A DNA stretch of 64,000 nt. Source: Cryoendolithus antarcticus (Eukaryota > Ascomycota > Dothideomycetes > Cladosporiales > Cladosporiaceae). Of this stretch, positions 21,001 through 33,706 are shown in pieces (within the stretch, counting starts at the first letter, position 1; each line of letters starts with the position of its first letter). The stretch lies in assembly GCA_002077065.1 (NCBI GenBank), contig NAJO01000032.1, forward strand, positions 248,001 to 312,000, in the 5' to 3' direction. A program made the position numbers and the translations under genes. Below the pieces are notes generated by a model. It was given only the letters and a program-made list of their open reading frames with translations. It ran no database searches and was not told the DNA's origin.

Positions 21001-23139
21001 ATGAACAAGGCGTCGCAGAAGGATGATCAGGAGGAGAAGACTGTTACAGGCGCTGTGAAGTGGATCACCATTACCATGTACCTACAGTCCATGGGCGGTT
21101 GGTTCTTCTGGACTGTCGCAGCGTCCGCATTCGTGCTCCAGCAGCTCTCACAAGTCGCAACTAATGTGTGGATCCGTCAGTGGGCGAACGCTTACAATAC
21201 CAAGGAGCAGAGCACATCGGAGTTCAACGGTACTCCAATGACGCATATTCGAGGCGGCGTCAGCGGGTCGTACAACTGCGTACGCACTGGCTCATGCATC
21301 CTGACCTGGCCGATGTCATCTGCTGTGCCTTCTGACCAGATAACAGTCTCGTCAAGCGACTCGGAAGTCGATGTGGTCTACTACCTCGGGGTATACGCCG
21401 CACTTGGCTTCGGCTTCATGTTCCTTACTCTATTCAGGGAGGGCATACTCTTCGCTGGCTCACTCAATGCCTCTAAGCGCATTCATCGCAAGCTGCTCGA
21501 GAAGGTCACGCACGCCAAGTTCCGCTTCTTCGATGCTACACCGCTGGGCCAGATGATGAATCGCTTCTCTAAGGATATCGAAGTCGTCGACCAAGAAATC
21601 GCACCAGTCGCAGTCGGCGTCATCATGTGCCTGTTCTCGATTATCACCATCGTTGTGCTGATTTCCGTGATCCAGCCGGCTTTCCTCATTGCGGCGTTCT
21701 TTATCACTATCATGTACGCTGCGATCGGGCGCTTCTACATCAGCTCTTCGCGAGATCTGAAGCGGCTTGAGTCCGTCCAGAGAAGTCCGCTGTACCAGCA
21801 GTTCGGCGAGACGATGTCTGGGATGACCACTATACGAGCATATGGAGACGAACGACGCTTCATTCGAGACAATTTGCAACGCATTAATACGCACAGTCGA
21901 CCCTTCATCTATCTCTGGGCTGCTAATCGATGGCTGGCACTCCGTGTTGACGTTGTAGGCGCGTTAGTGTCTTTCTCAACGGGCGCTTTCATCATCACTG
22001 GCACCGGACGCATCGATGCTGGAGCTGCTGGACTTGCGATGACTTACGCAGTGACTTTCACGGAGAATGTACTATGGTTCGTGCGCTTGTACGCAAGCAA
22101 CGAGCAGAACATGAACGCCGTTGAGCGTGTCAAGGAGTATCTGGATGTGGATCAAGAAGCAGCGTCTATCGTGGCAGAGAATCGACCTGCAGCCAATTGG
22201 CCAAGCAAGGGTGCAGTCGAGTTCATCGGATACAGCACAAGGTATCGATCGGACTTCGATCCAGTGCTGAAGCAGATTACCTTCCGCATCTTATCAGGCG
22301 AGAAGGTGGGTGTAGTCGGTCGGACTGGAGCTGGCAAGAGTTCGCTGGCATTGGCTCTGTTCCGCGCGCTAGAAGCAGAAGAGGGCAAGATCCTCGTCGA
22401 CGATGTCGATATCGGCCTCATCGGTCTGCAAGATCTGCGCGAGAACATCGTGATGGTCCCGCAAGATCCGACGCTCTTCACAGGCACCATCCGAAATAAC
22501 CTTGATCCCTTCGGCCTCTTCACCGATGAGGAGATCTTCACAGCACTACGAGGTGTACAGCTTATCGGCGCAGCTTCAGCAACGCCGTCAAGACCTTCAA
22601 CACCAGTCAACACACTGCGAAATGCCCTGCCTTCATCGCCCGCATCGAAGCAATCGCCTTCAAAGCCCACGCTCGCAGTCCCAGGAATCCCGTCAACACC
22701 CACCAACCCAACCTACGAAAACAAGAACATCTTCACCAACCTCTCTTCCCCCGTCACCGAGTCCGGCTCAAACCTCTCCCAGGGCCAACGCCAGCTCCTC
22801 TGCCTTGCTCGCGCGCTTCTCAAGAATCCCAAAGTCCTGCTCATGGACGAAGCCACGGCTAGCATAGACTACGCTACCGATGCGAAGATCCAAGAGACGA
22901 TCAGGGAGATCAAGAATACTACGATCACCATTGCGCATCGCTTGCAGACGATCGTGGATTACGATAAGGTGCTTGTGTTGGATATAGGGGAGGTCGTGGA
23001 GTTTGGAGAGCCGATGGAGTTGCTTGGGAAGGAGAGGGGGGTGTTTAGAGGGATGTGTGAGATGACTGGGGACTTTGAGGTGTTGGAGCGGGAGGCGAGG
23101 AAGGCTAGTGAGGGGAGGAAGGCGGTGGGTGGATTGTAG
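18010..23139 (+). CDS. MRP-type (ABCC) ABC transporter, Ybt1/bile-acid-permease-like
   Basis: Full-length ABCC exporter of about 1709 residues in one exon, probably vacuolar or plasma membrane, moving organic anions, conjugates or bile-acid-like compounds. A start at 18010 or 18019 is preferred over upstream codons because hydrophobic TMD0-like sequence begins soon after (LIACGISLLYSTYLV). The order is TMD0, TMD1, NBD1, TMD2, NBD2. NBD1 has Walker A GPTGSGKT (about 731), signature LSGGQKQR (about 838) and Walker B VLMDDVLSAVD, with Asp where catalytic Glu normally sits. That asymmetry is usual in MRPs. NBD2 has GRTGAGKSS (about 1437), LSQGQRQ (about 1588) and VLLMDEATASID. An insert of about 65 Ser/Pro/Thr-rich residues (22567-22770) precedes the NBD2 signature, as in Ybt1-like proteins. 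Confidence 0.93.
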   Translation: MVAMFAHCSSPIWRSDDFSHCFRRDYLETLFPLIACGISLLYSTYLVARSLQHSRSKEGYSLLKDSRLNGGTNGHPREEDEETESDDEDDYFARNEELALRGTKSLGGVSVTTIDKPKGQVWVPIIEEVCVVAALALEVVSLVDGWDHKGRIASIAQVATWTYLVVLTSMRVLISTSSKYSFTGLWYQTAFLYGIQWLCNVLVFRSAMVHPRSQKSEALVSAIFALNTLLALIALTSRRGNRLVQLDYEGELEPSREPLASYLSIMTFSWVDAVVWKGYVKAYEMKDVWNLAAKDKASAVLSDYRQVKKTSALAFHLLKYFKRGLIIQGSWAVMSGLITFVPTLLLKAILEYVEDPTSVPRNAAWFYVILLFVSGVAFALSAGQALWIGRKICIRLRAIIIGEIYAKALRRRTAASADKVLGQQQVTKPTEEKAKPGLMDKILSFGKKKKQDDSNNVPKAAIEPDEGQVSSGAIINLMAVDSFKVAEISAYLHFLWAETPVQFVLCIVLLYRILGYSSIVGIGMMALLLPVNMVIAKAFTRTQKLILAATDARIHTTNEVLTNIRIIKYFAWEQRFLATVDEKRVTELRHLRNRYIVWAIAATVWGGAPVLITLLTFLVYTLVEKKDLIPSVAFTALSLFSLLRIPLDQLADMVAHVQESKVSVDRVEEYLNEPETDKYRQLQYDEVDEEGAPVIGFDNGTFSWGVAESDDFKMMDLDLRFKIGQLNVVIGPTGSGKTSLLMALLGEMTLLEGTVYLPGGKSREDMKPDPETGLTESVAYCAQQAWLVNGTIKENITFASPWDARRYKNVIVACSLERDLEILDGGDQTVVGEKGVTLSGGQKQRISLARALYCSARHVLMDDVLSAVDSHTAKWIFDKALLGPLMYNRTCILVTHNAVLCLPQASFAVVLDNGRVTTSGTAQEVISSGLLAEDMSKLDSKSGTRLNSTMPSRVPSIHGADKTDDKQPSGHTFELEEASSPPQDEALTKVITKDIPGMNKASQKDDQEEKTVTGAVKWITITMYLQSMGGWFFWTVAASAFVLQQLSQVATNVWIRQWANAYNTKEQSTSEFNGTPMTHIRGGVSGSYNCVRTGSCILTWPMSSAVPSDQITVSSSDSEVDVVYYLGVYAALGFGFMFLTLFREGILFAGSLNASKRIHRKLLEKVTHAKFRFFDATPLGQMMNRFSKDIEVVDQEIAPVAVGVIMCLFSIITIVVLISVIQPAFLIAAFFITIMYAAIGRFYISSSRDLKRLESVQRSPLYQQFGETMSGMTTIRAYGDERRFIRDNLQRINTHSRPFIYLWAANRWLALRVDVVGALVSFSTGAFIITGTGRIDAGAAGLAMTYAVTFTENVLWFVRLYASNEQNMNAVERVKEYLDVDQEAASIVAENRPAANWPSKGAVEFIGYSTRYRSDFDPVLKQITFRILSGEKVGVVGRTGAGKSSLALALFRALEAEEGKILVDDVDIGLIGLQDLRENIVMVPQDPTLFTGTIRNNLDPFGLFTDEEIFTALRGVQLIGAASATPSRPSTPVNTLRNALPSSPASKQSPSKPTLAVPGIPSTPTNPTYENKNIFTNLSSPVTESGSNLSQGQRQLLCLARALLKNPKVLLMDEATASIDYATDAKIQETIREIKNTTITIAHRLQTIVDYDKVLVLDIGEVVEFGEPMELLGKERGVFRGMCEMTGDFEVLEREARKASEGRKAVGGL

Positions 23140-23523
23140 AGTGATGGGATCGTTCTAGTTGCGTGTGGATTCGTCGAGCGTTTCGTTTCGCGTATTTGGC
23201 GTTCAGCGGTGGCAGCAGGAATCATAGCTCGCCGAGCAGCCAGAATTGCAGAATTGAGTATACAGAATGCAAGAAGTCGAGACCACACCCACTTGTGCGG
23301 CTTTGCATTTCGAGCATCTCGTATATGAACTCTGTTCAAGAATGAATTGGCACCCTTCATTTCAGCGCACCTTCTCGAGCAGGTCAGACCACACACTGCC
23401 ACCCATGGCAATACTTTGAATTGACCTTTCCGCCCTCTTCATCCTCACCATGCTGCCATGATCTAACACGAACGGCCGCCACTCGAGGACCTCCCCTGCC
23501 TCGCCGGCCACACGTTTCCCGAC
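23140..23523. other. Intergenic, ABC transporter 3' / NTA1 5'
   Basis: About 0.38 kb between two plus-strand genes. Nothing specific recognised. Confidence 0.45.
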
Positions 23524-24489
23524 ATGAAGATCGCTGTGCTACAACTGGACTCCAAGCTCCGCCAGCCGGAACGTAACATCGCCACTGCAAATGCACTACT
23601 AGCCACCAACCCGCCACCCCTGGATCTCGATTTACTCGTCCTTCCAGAGCTCGCATTCACTGGTTATAACTTCCCGTCCGCTGAGGCCATAGCACCCTAC
23701 CTTGAGCCGACAGCAGCGGGACGAACGACGCAATGGGCTATCACAACTGCGAAGCGCCTGAGGTGTCATGTCGTCGTTGGCTACCCAGAGATCTCGGGCG
23801 TCTCGACGGCCCTAAACGGCAGCTTGACGGAGCAGCCGCTAACGACAGAGCGACATTACAATTCCACTGTTACAGTCTCTCCGACCGGTGAGATCGTCTC
23901 CCACTACCGCAAAGCCTTTCTCTACTACACCGACGAATCCTGGGCTTCTGAAGGGCCAGTCGGCTTCTCTACGACTCAGATCGATGGATTGGGCAAGACC
24001 AGTTTCGGCATCTGCATGGATATCAATCCCTACCAGTTCACTGCACCCTGGGATGCCTACGAATTCGCGGATCAAGCTGTAAAGAGCGAATCGGAGCTGG
24101 TCGTGCTTAGCATGGCCTGGCTAACTCACGTGCCGATCGAGGAGATGCTTGCTAAGCCGATGGACCAGGAACTTGGGACAATCGCGTACTGGGTTGAGCG
24201 TTTCGCGCCTGTCATCGAGGCTACACGAATGGGCAAGGATGTGGTCGTCGTGTTCGCGAACAGGATTGGGGTAGAGAAGAACGAGGTCGAGTCGATAACG
24301 ACCAAGCTTGGCCAGGTGATACCGCTTGGAGATTCGGTATGCTACGCAGGCAGCAGCTGCGTTATGCGATTCAGTGGAGGGGAGGTAGGGATTTACGACA
24401 TGCTTGGGGGCGCAGAAGAGGGGTTACTAGTTGTCGACACGGACGAGGTAATTAGACACTGGGGTGTAACTGGAGGTCGTGATCGCTAA
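23524..24489 (+). CDS. NTA1: Protein N-terminal Asn/Gln amidase (nitrilase superfamily)
   Basis: Carbon-nitrogen hydrolase resembling Nta1, which deamidates N-terminal Asn or Gln to Asp or Glu and feeds the Arg/N-degron pathway. It is a single exon of 321 residues. The nitrilase triad is visible: Glu in LVLPELAFTGYNF (about residue 42), Lys in HYRKAFLYYTDE (about 130) and Cys in SFGICMDINPYQF (about 164). The TGYNF and ICMDINPY blocks are characteristic of Nta1 rather than general nitrilases. The length is somewhat shorter than yeast Nta1. The frame starts with a good Met just before MKIAVLQLD, the normal first strand. Confidence 0.9.
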   Translation: MKIAVLQLDSKLRQPERNIATANALLATNPPPLDLDLLVLPELAFTGYNFPSAEAIAPYLEPTAAGRTTQWAITTAKRLRCHVVVGYPEISGVSTALNGSLTEQPLTTERHYNSTVTVSPTGEIVSHYRKAFLYYTDESWASEGPVGFSTTQIDGLGKTSFGICMDINPYQFTAPWDAYEFADQAVKSESELVVLSMAWLTHVPIEEMLAKPMDQELGTIAYWVERFAPVIEATRMGKDVVVVFANRIGVEKNEVESITTKLGQVIPLGDSVCYAGSSCVMRFSGGEVGIYDMLGGAEEGLLVVDTDEVIRHWGVTGGRDR

Positions 24490-25109
24490 CTGTACAAATT
24501 CAGCCTTCAAAGTACAGAATGGCGATGCGTCCGCCGCCAGAAGATGTCCATAAAACGGAGCAGACATCTGACGATCTTACATGAACTTAGGATCTCTTTC
24601 TATACGGAAAGGTCTGTTAGAGCATCTCTTTGCTAGAAGCTACATCTAATAGACCGCTTTTGCCTTCGGTTAACGTCCAGAAATGCGTCCTACTATGAGT
24701 AACGAGTGCTGCAATACGACCTGTTTGTATATCAGTCCAAGTGCAGCCTTCTAACGCGACAGGCATATTGCTACATTGTAGTGATGCGTTCAAGCGAAGC
24801 GCTAAACGATTTCACAACGATTGATCTCGGAAAACTGTCCTATTAACTATGGGCAGGAAGGAGCGCATCATGTGCATCACTGTTGCCCATGCAACGACGA
24901 TAACACGGACGGGTATATCAAGCCCACCAGCGCCTTCCATCTTTGAGCACTGAGTAGGCTGTTCCGAACATAGAGGCTCCGTATCAGAAGATATGTCTTG
25001 GCGCTCTATGCCGACGTCACTCATCAAGCTCACTCCAACCGAAACCACTCCATGTCCTACTCTTTGCACGTCAATTCACGGCATACATCACCTCATCCGA
25101 GAGCGCAAG
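24490..25109. other. Intergenic, 0.6 kb
   Basis: Between NTA1 and the GT8 gene. The GT8 frame is open upstream to 24993, but the residues before 25110 show no family similarity. No other signal seen. Confidence 0.45.
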
Positions 25110-26342
25110 ATGTCCGCCGCACCACCGCCGAGCGGCAACTTCGCCTACACGACGCTCATAACCCGAGCAAGCTATTTGGCTGGCGTGATCATCCTCGCCT
25201 CCACCCTTCGCAAGCACGGCTCGCAATACCCTCTCATTGTCTTCTACCCACCGAGTCTTGCCGCCCCAGCAGTCCGCGCCTTGCAATCGGAAGCCCCGAA
25301 ACTCAACCTCATCCTCCGAGAATGCGAGCTACTTCTCCCGCCTTCCAACGTGAAGACCTGGCTCATCGCCGAACGCTTCACGGACACATGGACCAAGCTC
25401 CGCGTCTTCGAAGCGATTGAGTACGATGCCATCTGCTACCTCGACGCTGACATGGCGATCTTCAACAAGAACATGGACTCTATCTTCGCTCATGCCGCAG
25501 ATCTGCCAAGTGACTGGATCGCTGCGAACCACGCCTGCGTCTGCAACAAGGAACGGGATGCTTGGGCTCCAGAAGAGTGGCGAGAGGAAAATTGTGCCTA
25601 CACGCCACTCTCACATCCTACAGCTCTTACTCAGCCGACGAAAGCTACACCGGAGTCAAGACCAACGTACCATCTGTTGAACAGCGGCATGTTCCTCTAC
25701 CATCCCTCGCAGAGACTCTGGGACGATATGTTGCACTTCTTCAACACTACGCCCAAACTCGCTACCTTCAAGTTCCCTGATCAAGACTTCTTAGCGGAGT
25801 TCTTCCGCAACCGCTGGAGGAGCTTGGGATGGCAGTACAATGCTCTCAAAACAATGAGATATTGGCATGATGCTATGTGGCGAGATGACGAAGTAGTCTG
25901 CTTGCACTACATCGTAGACAAGCCGTGGGCTGGTCGAGTCGGAGAGGATGGTCGGGCAGGCTATCGAGGCAATGATGGGGAGACGCACCGATGGTGGTGG
26001 AATGCTTGGGAGGAGTGGGTGGAGGCTAGAGAGAAAACCGGTGAGGATGAGGTCTTGGGGTTGGTGGCGAAGCATGTGGCGAAGGCGAAGGGCGAGGAGT
26101 ACGGGGAGCAGGACCCTGACATGCTTGCTATCGGAGCTGGAGTGCAGGCATTCGCGGAGAACAAGGCGCCTGATGAGGGTACCGAGAAGAAGAGTAGTGG
26201 GCAGGAGAACGAGAAACCTGCCAATGATGGTCAAGCAACGAATGAGGGTGCGCAGCGAACTGGCAATGGACTGCTGAGTAAGGTGGAGCGCGGCCATGGA
26301 CCAGTCGTGCATCCCAGGGGCAGCTCGATGATGCCCCCGTGA
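25110..26342 (+). CDS. Glycosyltransferase family 8 (glycogenin/galactinol synthase-like)
   Basis: GT8 retaining glycosyltransferase that uses a nucleotide-sugar donor. The start at 25110 (MSAAPPPSGNFAYTTLIT) matches the family's immediate first strand and gives 410 residues. The frame is open further upstream to 24993. Visible features are the donor/metal DxD as YLDADMAIF, then LNSGMFLYHPS, FPDQDFLAEFF and the late CLHYIVDKPW, which corresponds to the family's second metal-binding His region. After about residue 320 the sequence becomes acidic, repetitive and probably disordered (EKKSSGQENEKPAN). Most fungal members are annotated only as GT8; whether this one primes glycogen or makes a sugar conjugate cannot be told. 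The Tyr self-glucosylation context of glycogenin is not evident. Confidence 0.87.
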   Translation: MSAAPPPSGNFAYTTLITRASYLAGVIILASTLRKHGSQYPLIVFYPPSLAAPAVRALQSEAPKLNLILRECELLLPPSNVKTWLIAERFTDTWTKLRVFEAIEYDAICYLDADMAIFNKNMDSIFAHAADLPSDWIAANHACVCNKERDAWAPEEWREENCAYTPLSHPTALTQPTKATPESRPTYHLLNSGMFLYHPSQRLWDDMLHFFNTTPKLATFKFPDQDFLAEFFRNRWRSLGWQYNALKTMRYWHDAMWRDDEVVCLHYIVDKPWAGRVGEDGRAGYRGNDGETHRWWWNAWEEWVEAREKTGEDEVLGLVAKHVAKAKGEEYGEQDPDMLAIGAGVQAFAENKAPDEGTEKKSSGQENEKPANDGQATNEGAQRTGNGLLSKVERGHGPVVHPRGSSMMPP

Positions 26343-26668
26343 GGACTTGTTGCAAGATGCAAAGGTCGAGGAATCTGAGTGGCAAGAGCTTGATGTTCAA
26401 GGGACATCATGCTACATCAGAGCTAAAGCGGAGCCGCACCTACTAAGTCTCATTCGCCGGCGTTGGCACCAGGCAACTCCTGCTGGTGCGCCTGGCTGGC
26501 CAGATCGCGCACAATCTGAGCGTGCATCAGGGGTTTGGAAGCTACTGTCGAGTGAGATTGGCAGATTGATTGGCGTAGCGAGTCTACTAGCCTACCGACA
26601 TCTTGTGCCAGAGTACTGTTGTACCACTTGCTGCGCTGACCAAAACCCTGACACCGTACTCTACATGC
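26343..26668. other. Intergenic, convergent 3' ends
   Basis: Between the GT8 stop (+) and the SEC8 stop (-). A plus-strand frame across 26347-26796 runs antisense into SEC8 and is rejected. Confidence 0.5.
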
Positions 26669-29600
26669 TCAACTACCGGCCCCCAATTTCTTCAGGCCCA
26701 CAATTGCCTCTTCGCTCGCCACCCCCTCACCTCCACCATCAGCACCCCAGAACTTCCCAGCCTTGCCTAGTTCGAACTCCCCCTTCAGCCCCTTGAACCC
26801 CTGCTGCAGCACCAAGACATTCAACTTCATCCTCTCCCGTCCATGTGTATCCATGCCCTGCACCAACCCAACCAGCTCAATCAAAGCCGTATTGGCGAGA
26901 CTATCAAGCGAGATGAGTATGTACTCGACCTGGCTTGGTAGGAGATGCATTTCCAGACCGCCACAGAAGGTTGCGAGGGAGGAGGTCAGAGCCAGTATCG
27001 AGGGATCAGGATCTGTGTACGGTTGCGTGAGGACGTAGGATTTGCGCAGCGAAGTGGAGACGCCGTGGAGCAGGTGCAGGCGGAGGTCTATGTGCAGCGT
27101 CCGTAGGATTAGGCCCGAGAGCTCGGTGAAGCTGAAAGTTACTGCTTCGAACTCTTCGTTCGTGGCTGCGTTTAGCGGCAGGTACGGGGTCGAGGGTAGG
27201 GTGGAGGAGAGAGAGGTATTGTTGGTCCAGCGGCGGGTGTGGTGGTTTGTAGAGCTGGAAGCTGTGGTGTTGTCTATCGCCCGCGGGGAGATAAAAGCCA
27301 GGGCTTTAGTACGGGCTGCGAGCCATTTCATACTTGTGTGCAGGGTGCACAGGGCGGCGAGGGCTTTACGGTCGTGGATCAGGTCTGCTTCTTCGATGAC
27401 GCGGGTTTGCGCGATGGAGATGAGAGCGGAGTTCTCTTCTGCGATGAGTGCTGAGGCTGTAGTGTCTGCAGGCGGAGAGAGCAGATCAGCGACGACGGAC
27501 TGGATGGCGCTGCTGGTAGCGAGCTCGGCAGCTAGTCGCATGCGAGGCTGATCTTCCTGGTTGAGTTGAGAGCGCTGGAGAAGTGACTTCGACCAGGTAA
27601 AGCAGCGATCGTAGTAAGTGCGCATCTGGCTGATGAGCAGTTGGCTGAACGATTGATCGTGCGGCAAGGCATCTAGCATGGTGCACACGCGCTCCATGAT
27701 CTCGTAGAAGCGGATGACACCTCTGAAGATGGGACGCTGGCTATGTTCTTGCCACTTAGGGTCGGGTTGGAAGGCGTCTGTGTCGTTCAGGCAGCGCGAG
27801 CATAGGTCCATCAGTGTCTCATCGAGTTGCGGGTAAAATACATTGACAAGGAAGTCGTCAAGGAAAGATGTCAACGTTGATGCAACGACCGTCGAGCCCC
27901 TCGGGACGACTTCTTGTAGGCGATGCAGGAAGTCTAGTGATGGCGGCAACAAGATAGCCATATTGAAGATGCTCGGTTCGACCAGTAGCTTATGGCCTGT
28001 GGCTGAGCGATCCGAGACCAGCTCATCATGATGCTGCTTCTTCGTATTGTCGCGACTGTTTGCATTGACAAGACCCGGCACTGAAGCTCGCAGAATGAAT
28101 TCGAGATCCTCTCGTTCCGTAGCCAGCTCAGTAGACTTCGCGTCAGTATCAGTAAGCTTGAAGATCCGCCGATTGCGATCTCGTGGCTTCGGCTTGAAGA
28201 TGCTGGCACCCGGATCATTGGCTTGCCCGCCACGATGCGACACATCCCCGCTTGTAGCGAGATGGTCGTGCAGCAGTGAGCGAATCTCGCTTTGCAGCAA
28301 CTTCCACATCTCGCGGAAGCTACGATTCAGTGTCGGTCCATCGAGTAAGTTCTCTCGTCTCAAAATCGCTGCGATCACCCCGTGCAGTACGCAGTGGCCT
28401 TCAGCGATGGCCTCGAACTTCGCATACAGAGTCGTTAGAAGGTCCTCGAGCGTTGCCTTCTTCTCGCTCTCTGCTTGATCCTTGGTGCCCAAGACATCGA
28501 TACGTTTCCTTAGACCAGCTCGCAGTGTATTCGGATGCCGCTGCTCAACTTCTGCATGGGATCGCTCGACTACACTGAAAAGCTCGACAGGCAATCGCTG
28601 TTCAATCGCATCGACCGCAACATCAAGCCGCGACATCTTGTTCAATGATTCGATGAGCAGCTGAATGTAGTAGAACGTCTCAGCCTCTGGGTTGCGTGTA
28701 GTATCCTCCTGCATCGGCTTGGTGCCATCAAATGACTCGAGGAAGACGTGCAGTGGTCTCTGATCTGGCGCGACTGAAGTCTTAGTCGAGTCGTACCGGG
28801 CTTGAGACTTCCATCGCTCTTCGCAGTACGGACTTTTGAGGTAGAGGTGGCTGTGCAACTCCTCGATCAGTATGTCCGTAAGTGAGTGTTCCTGATTGCT
28901 CAGATAGACTCTCAAATCGGTGAGCGCGCCAATCTCCTCCATCTCGGGATTGCGGATCTGTCTGAGCGCATCTTGCAGTGTATCGACTGCTGCCAGAAAT
29001 CGTTTCTCCGATATCTCAGCTTCAAGCACTTCGGGCACTGCCTGTAGAGTCTCGATAATACTCAGCGTCTGGAGCATGCCGTCATATTCTTGACTGCCTT
29101 GAGCGAAAGCCTTCAGCTCAGGCTTCGTGGTAGCCAGGCTTCCTTTCGCTGCCACTAGTCCAGATCTCAGCGTCCGCACGCGATGCTGCGATGAGTGTAT
29201 GGCTGCCTGTATCGTATGGAAAGTTCCGATACTGCTGTTGAAGCCCTGATGGTGCTCATTGACGATCACCTTGAGGGCATTCTGCAGCTGCCGATGTGTC
29301 TCTTGGAATTGGTCGTACTGGTCCATCAAACCCAGCGAACTCGGGTCATTCAATTGCAGGGCGACTTTGACGGGTATACATGACTGCAAGCTCATGAAGG
29401 ACCATTGCTGGTCAATGTACCGTGAGATATCTAGACGGAGGCTCAGCATGTGCAAGTATGTCTGATACATCAGTATGTACGTCTACATACAAGATCCTAC
29501 TAACCTTCAACCTGCGTCCCGCCGCGATGTGACATTGGCGCCGGCCGACTCCTGCTACGACTGCTGTCCCACGCACCGCCATCTCTGCTTCTCCTGTTCG

Positions 29601-29814
29601 CCTGCGCACGATCTAGCCGTCCTGGTGCGCGTATTCTCCCGCCTGGCGCTGCAGGCTCTCCGAAACCGCCATAGCCACCCGGACCCCTAGACCGTGATCG
29701 CTCATCTGCGCTCGTGTCGCGACTGCTGGTATCGAAGTCGAAGCGCTGGAGGTGTTGCGAGCTGTTGCCATTGAGGTATCCGCTGCCGTTCGGCGGAGGG
29801 CGTGTGCGCGACAT
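26669..29814 (-). CDS. SEC8: Exocyst complex component Sec8
   Basis: Subunit of the exocyst, the octameric complex that tethers secretory vesicles at growth sites. Exons on the minus strand are 29814-29505 and 29430-26669, total 1023 residues. The 74-nt intron (GTTAGT/CTAG) joins GTQVE to DISRYIDQQW in phase. The N-terminal 100 residues are Arg/Ser/Gly-rich and disordered, starting at the Met in MSRTRPPPNGSG. The Sec8 N-terminal domain follows, with VALQLNDPSSLGLMDQY, the conserved coiled-coil NEHHQGFNSSIGTFHTIQ, and EIGALTDLRVYLSNQE ahead of ELHSHLYLKSPYCEERW. The rest is long helical bundles, as expected. Length matches filamentous-fungal Sec8. Confidence 0.95.
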
Positions 29815-30236
29815 GGCGCGATGTATGCTATCGATCCATGTCACTCTTCGTATTCTAGCGAAGGCATATGGTCCACAAGACGTCGATCAATGTCATTAGC
29901 TTGCAGTGAACAATGCGTAAGGTCGACTACATAAGCTTGCCCTGGTCCATGCTACGGGGTTTGCCAAGGCCGATGATCACGTGCACGCTGAGACATTCAA
30001 TAGTCAAGCTCGCAGAACATACAGGGGAGTGCTGTTGAATGCATCCGTCCTGATCCATTCATCGAAGTAGAGTAACACTACCGTTGAGATTCCATCTGAC
30101 ATAGCCAGAAGTACCACATCCCATTCCTTTCCGCTTGCGCTTCCGCTTCCAAAAGAGTGACTTGTTACACCGTCCCTCACCGCTTTCGCGCTCTCTCCAC
30201 CTTCAATGTCGACAGACCTTCATACAATCCGCCCAT
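29815..30236. other. Intergenic, SEC8 promoter
   Basis: About 0.42 kb between the SEC8 start and the 3' end of the decarboxylase gene (both minus). No other element recognised. Confidence 0.45.
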
Positions 30237-32267
<2,031 letters not shown>

Positions 32268-33706
32268 GGCGCTTATTACGGAGGGCTATCTCCCAGAGAT
32301 ATGAGGACTGGTGATGAGATGGTAGACTGGGTCCGTATAGCAACTATTGGTGAGATGGGGTGAAGGAGAATGCGAAGAAGGAGACTCTATTCGTTATATA
32401 CTTACTCCCGCTCATAGACATGACTGAACATGTTCTTATAGTTGGGCCGATGACTTGCTTGTCGACGTTGCTTGCTCGCCGAAGCTACCCTAGAGTAAAC
32501 CACGTTGGCCGTACAAGATAACAAATTGACCTTCTAGTCCTTGACAGAGCGACCTTTCGTGATCTCGAATGATCGATCGGATGTTGTCGGCCAGACGTGA
32601 TCGCACTGATCGGCCGGCACAAGCGGTGTCGATCATGTTGTGCACAATAGTGCTTGACGATAACCACGTCGGCTTTGTATCCGTGCCGACAGACGTGTAC
32701 GGATGTCGAGCGGTCGAGGTGATGAAGTCGCTGGTCTGCAAAAGGTTGCAATGCCCGATGTGCATTGAGTAGCTAGAGAAGCTACTCGGGATAGTGAAGT
32801 CCTGCATGCTGACCACGATGCTTATCTTGACCACGCGCATAGCTTCGGCAGAAAGCCCGCCTTCACAGCCAGCTCGGCTCATCAGCTAGTACTCAGTGTG
32901 ACGGCTAGTGTGGGCACTGCTGCAGCGGCCGTACCATGAGCATGATGTAGGTCGGGTGTACGACTCACGGTTCCGATGCCATTCGCTGGACGCGAGTACA
33001 ACTGAAGCAAGTGCCGACCATGATCGAGGGCTTCTTCACGGGGGAAGGCGCTGGCGGTCTCTATAGGTGGCGAGTAACGACGCTACCCGCTGGGTGGAAA
33101 CCAATTTTCAGGAGCAGGTGCTGATGTACGGTCGTTGGGTCCTTCGTATGGATGATCACGTCTACCTGTAATTTGGACGAGCGTGTAAAATGGGTAATGC
33201 CTGAGGTCTAACGCGAGTGACAAAAGAAGCTGATCGCTCAGGATCTCACCGTGAAGGAGGAGGCTATGTTATGTCGCGCTGCGAGCGTATGCATGTTCTT
33301 AAGCGTATAGAGAGATCATACTGTAGTCTCCTCCAGCGTCTCTACTAGGCAGCATCAACCGCGACGCGGCATAGCAGTGCCATTGATTACCAATGTCCAG
33401 TCCAGGGAAACTATGAGAGGTCCGCTTCTTGTGTCACTAGGAGATGGCCCTGCCCATGAGGCTCTGCGGAAGTGGATCCGCCTCGGCCGCGCTAGCATTT
33501 GGCGACTTGACTTTCACGCGCCAAATGCCAGTCTGTGGCTCAGTGACATTGACATACCTCACATTTGTAACAGCATTGCATTCAGCCACGGACCGCACCG
33601 TCCCCTCTCCTCGGCCATTTCGAAACGACATCACCGCTGCAGTGAACCACAGCTTCCACCATTGACCCGCTTCAGTCGATGCGCTGAGCGCACTCCCACC
33701 TCCGCC
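32268..33706. promoter_or_regulatory. Divergent promoter region, PDC / CTR9
   Basis: 1.4 kb separates the two starts, one of the longest gaps here. The CTR9 frame stays open back to 33377, but the added residues show no family similarity. Apart from the TATA-like site near the decarboxylase I assign no element. Confidence 0.45.
32394..32400 (-). promoter_or_regulatory. TATA box-like element upstream of the decarboxylase gene
   Basis: TATATAA reads on the minus strand, about 127 nt before the decarboxylase start codon. Spacing fits a TATA element for a strongly or inducibly expressed metabolic gene. This is sequence resemblance only. Confidence 0.35.
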
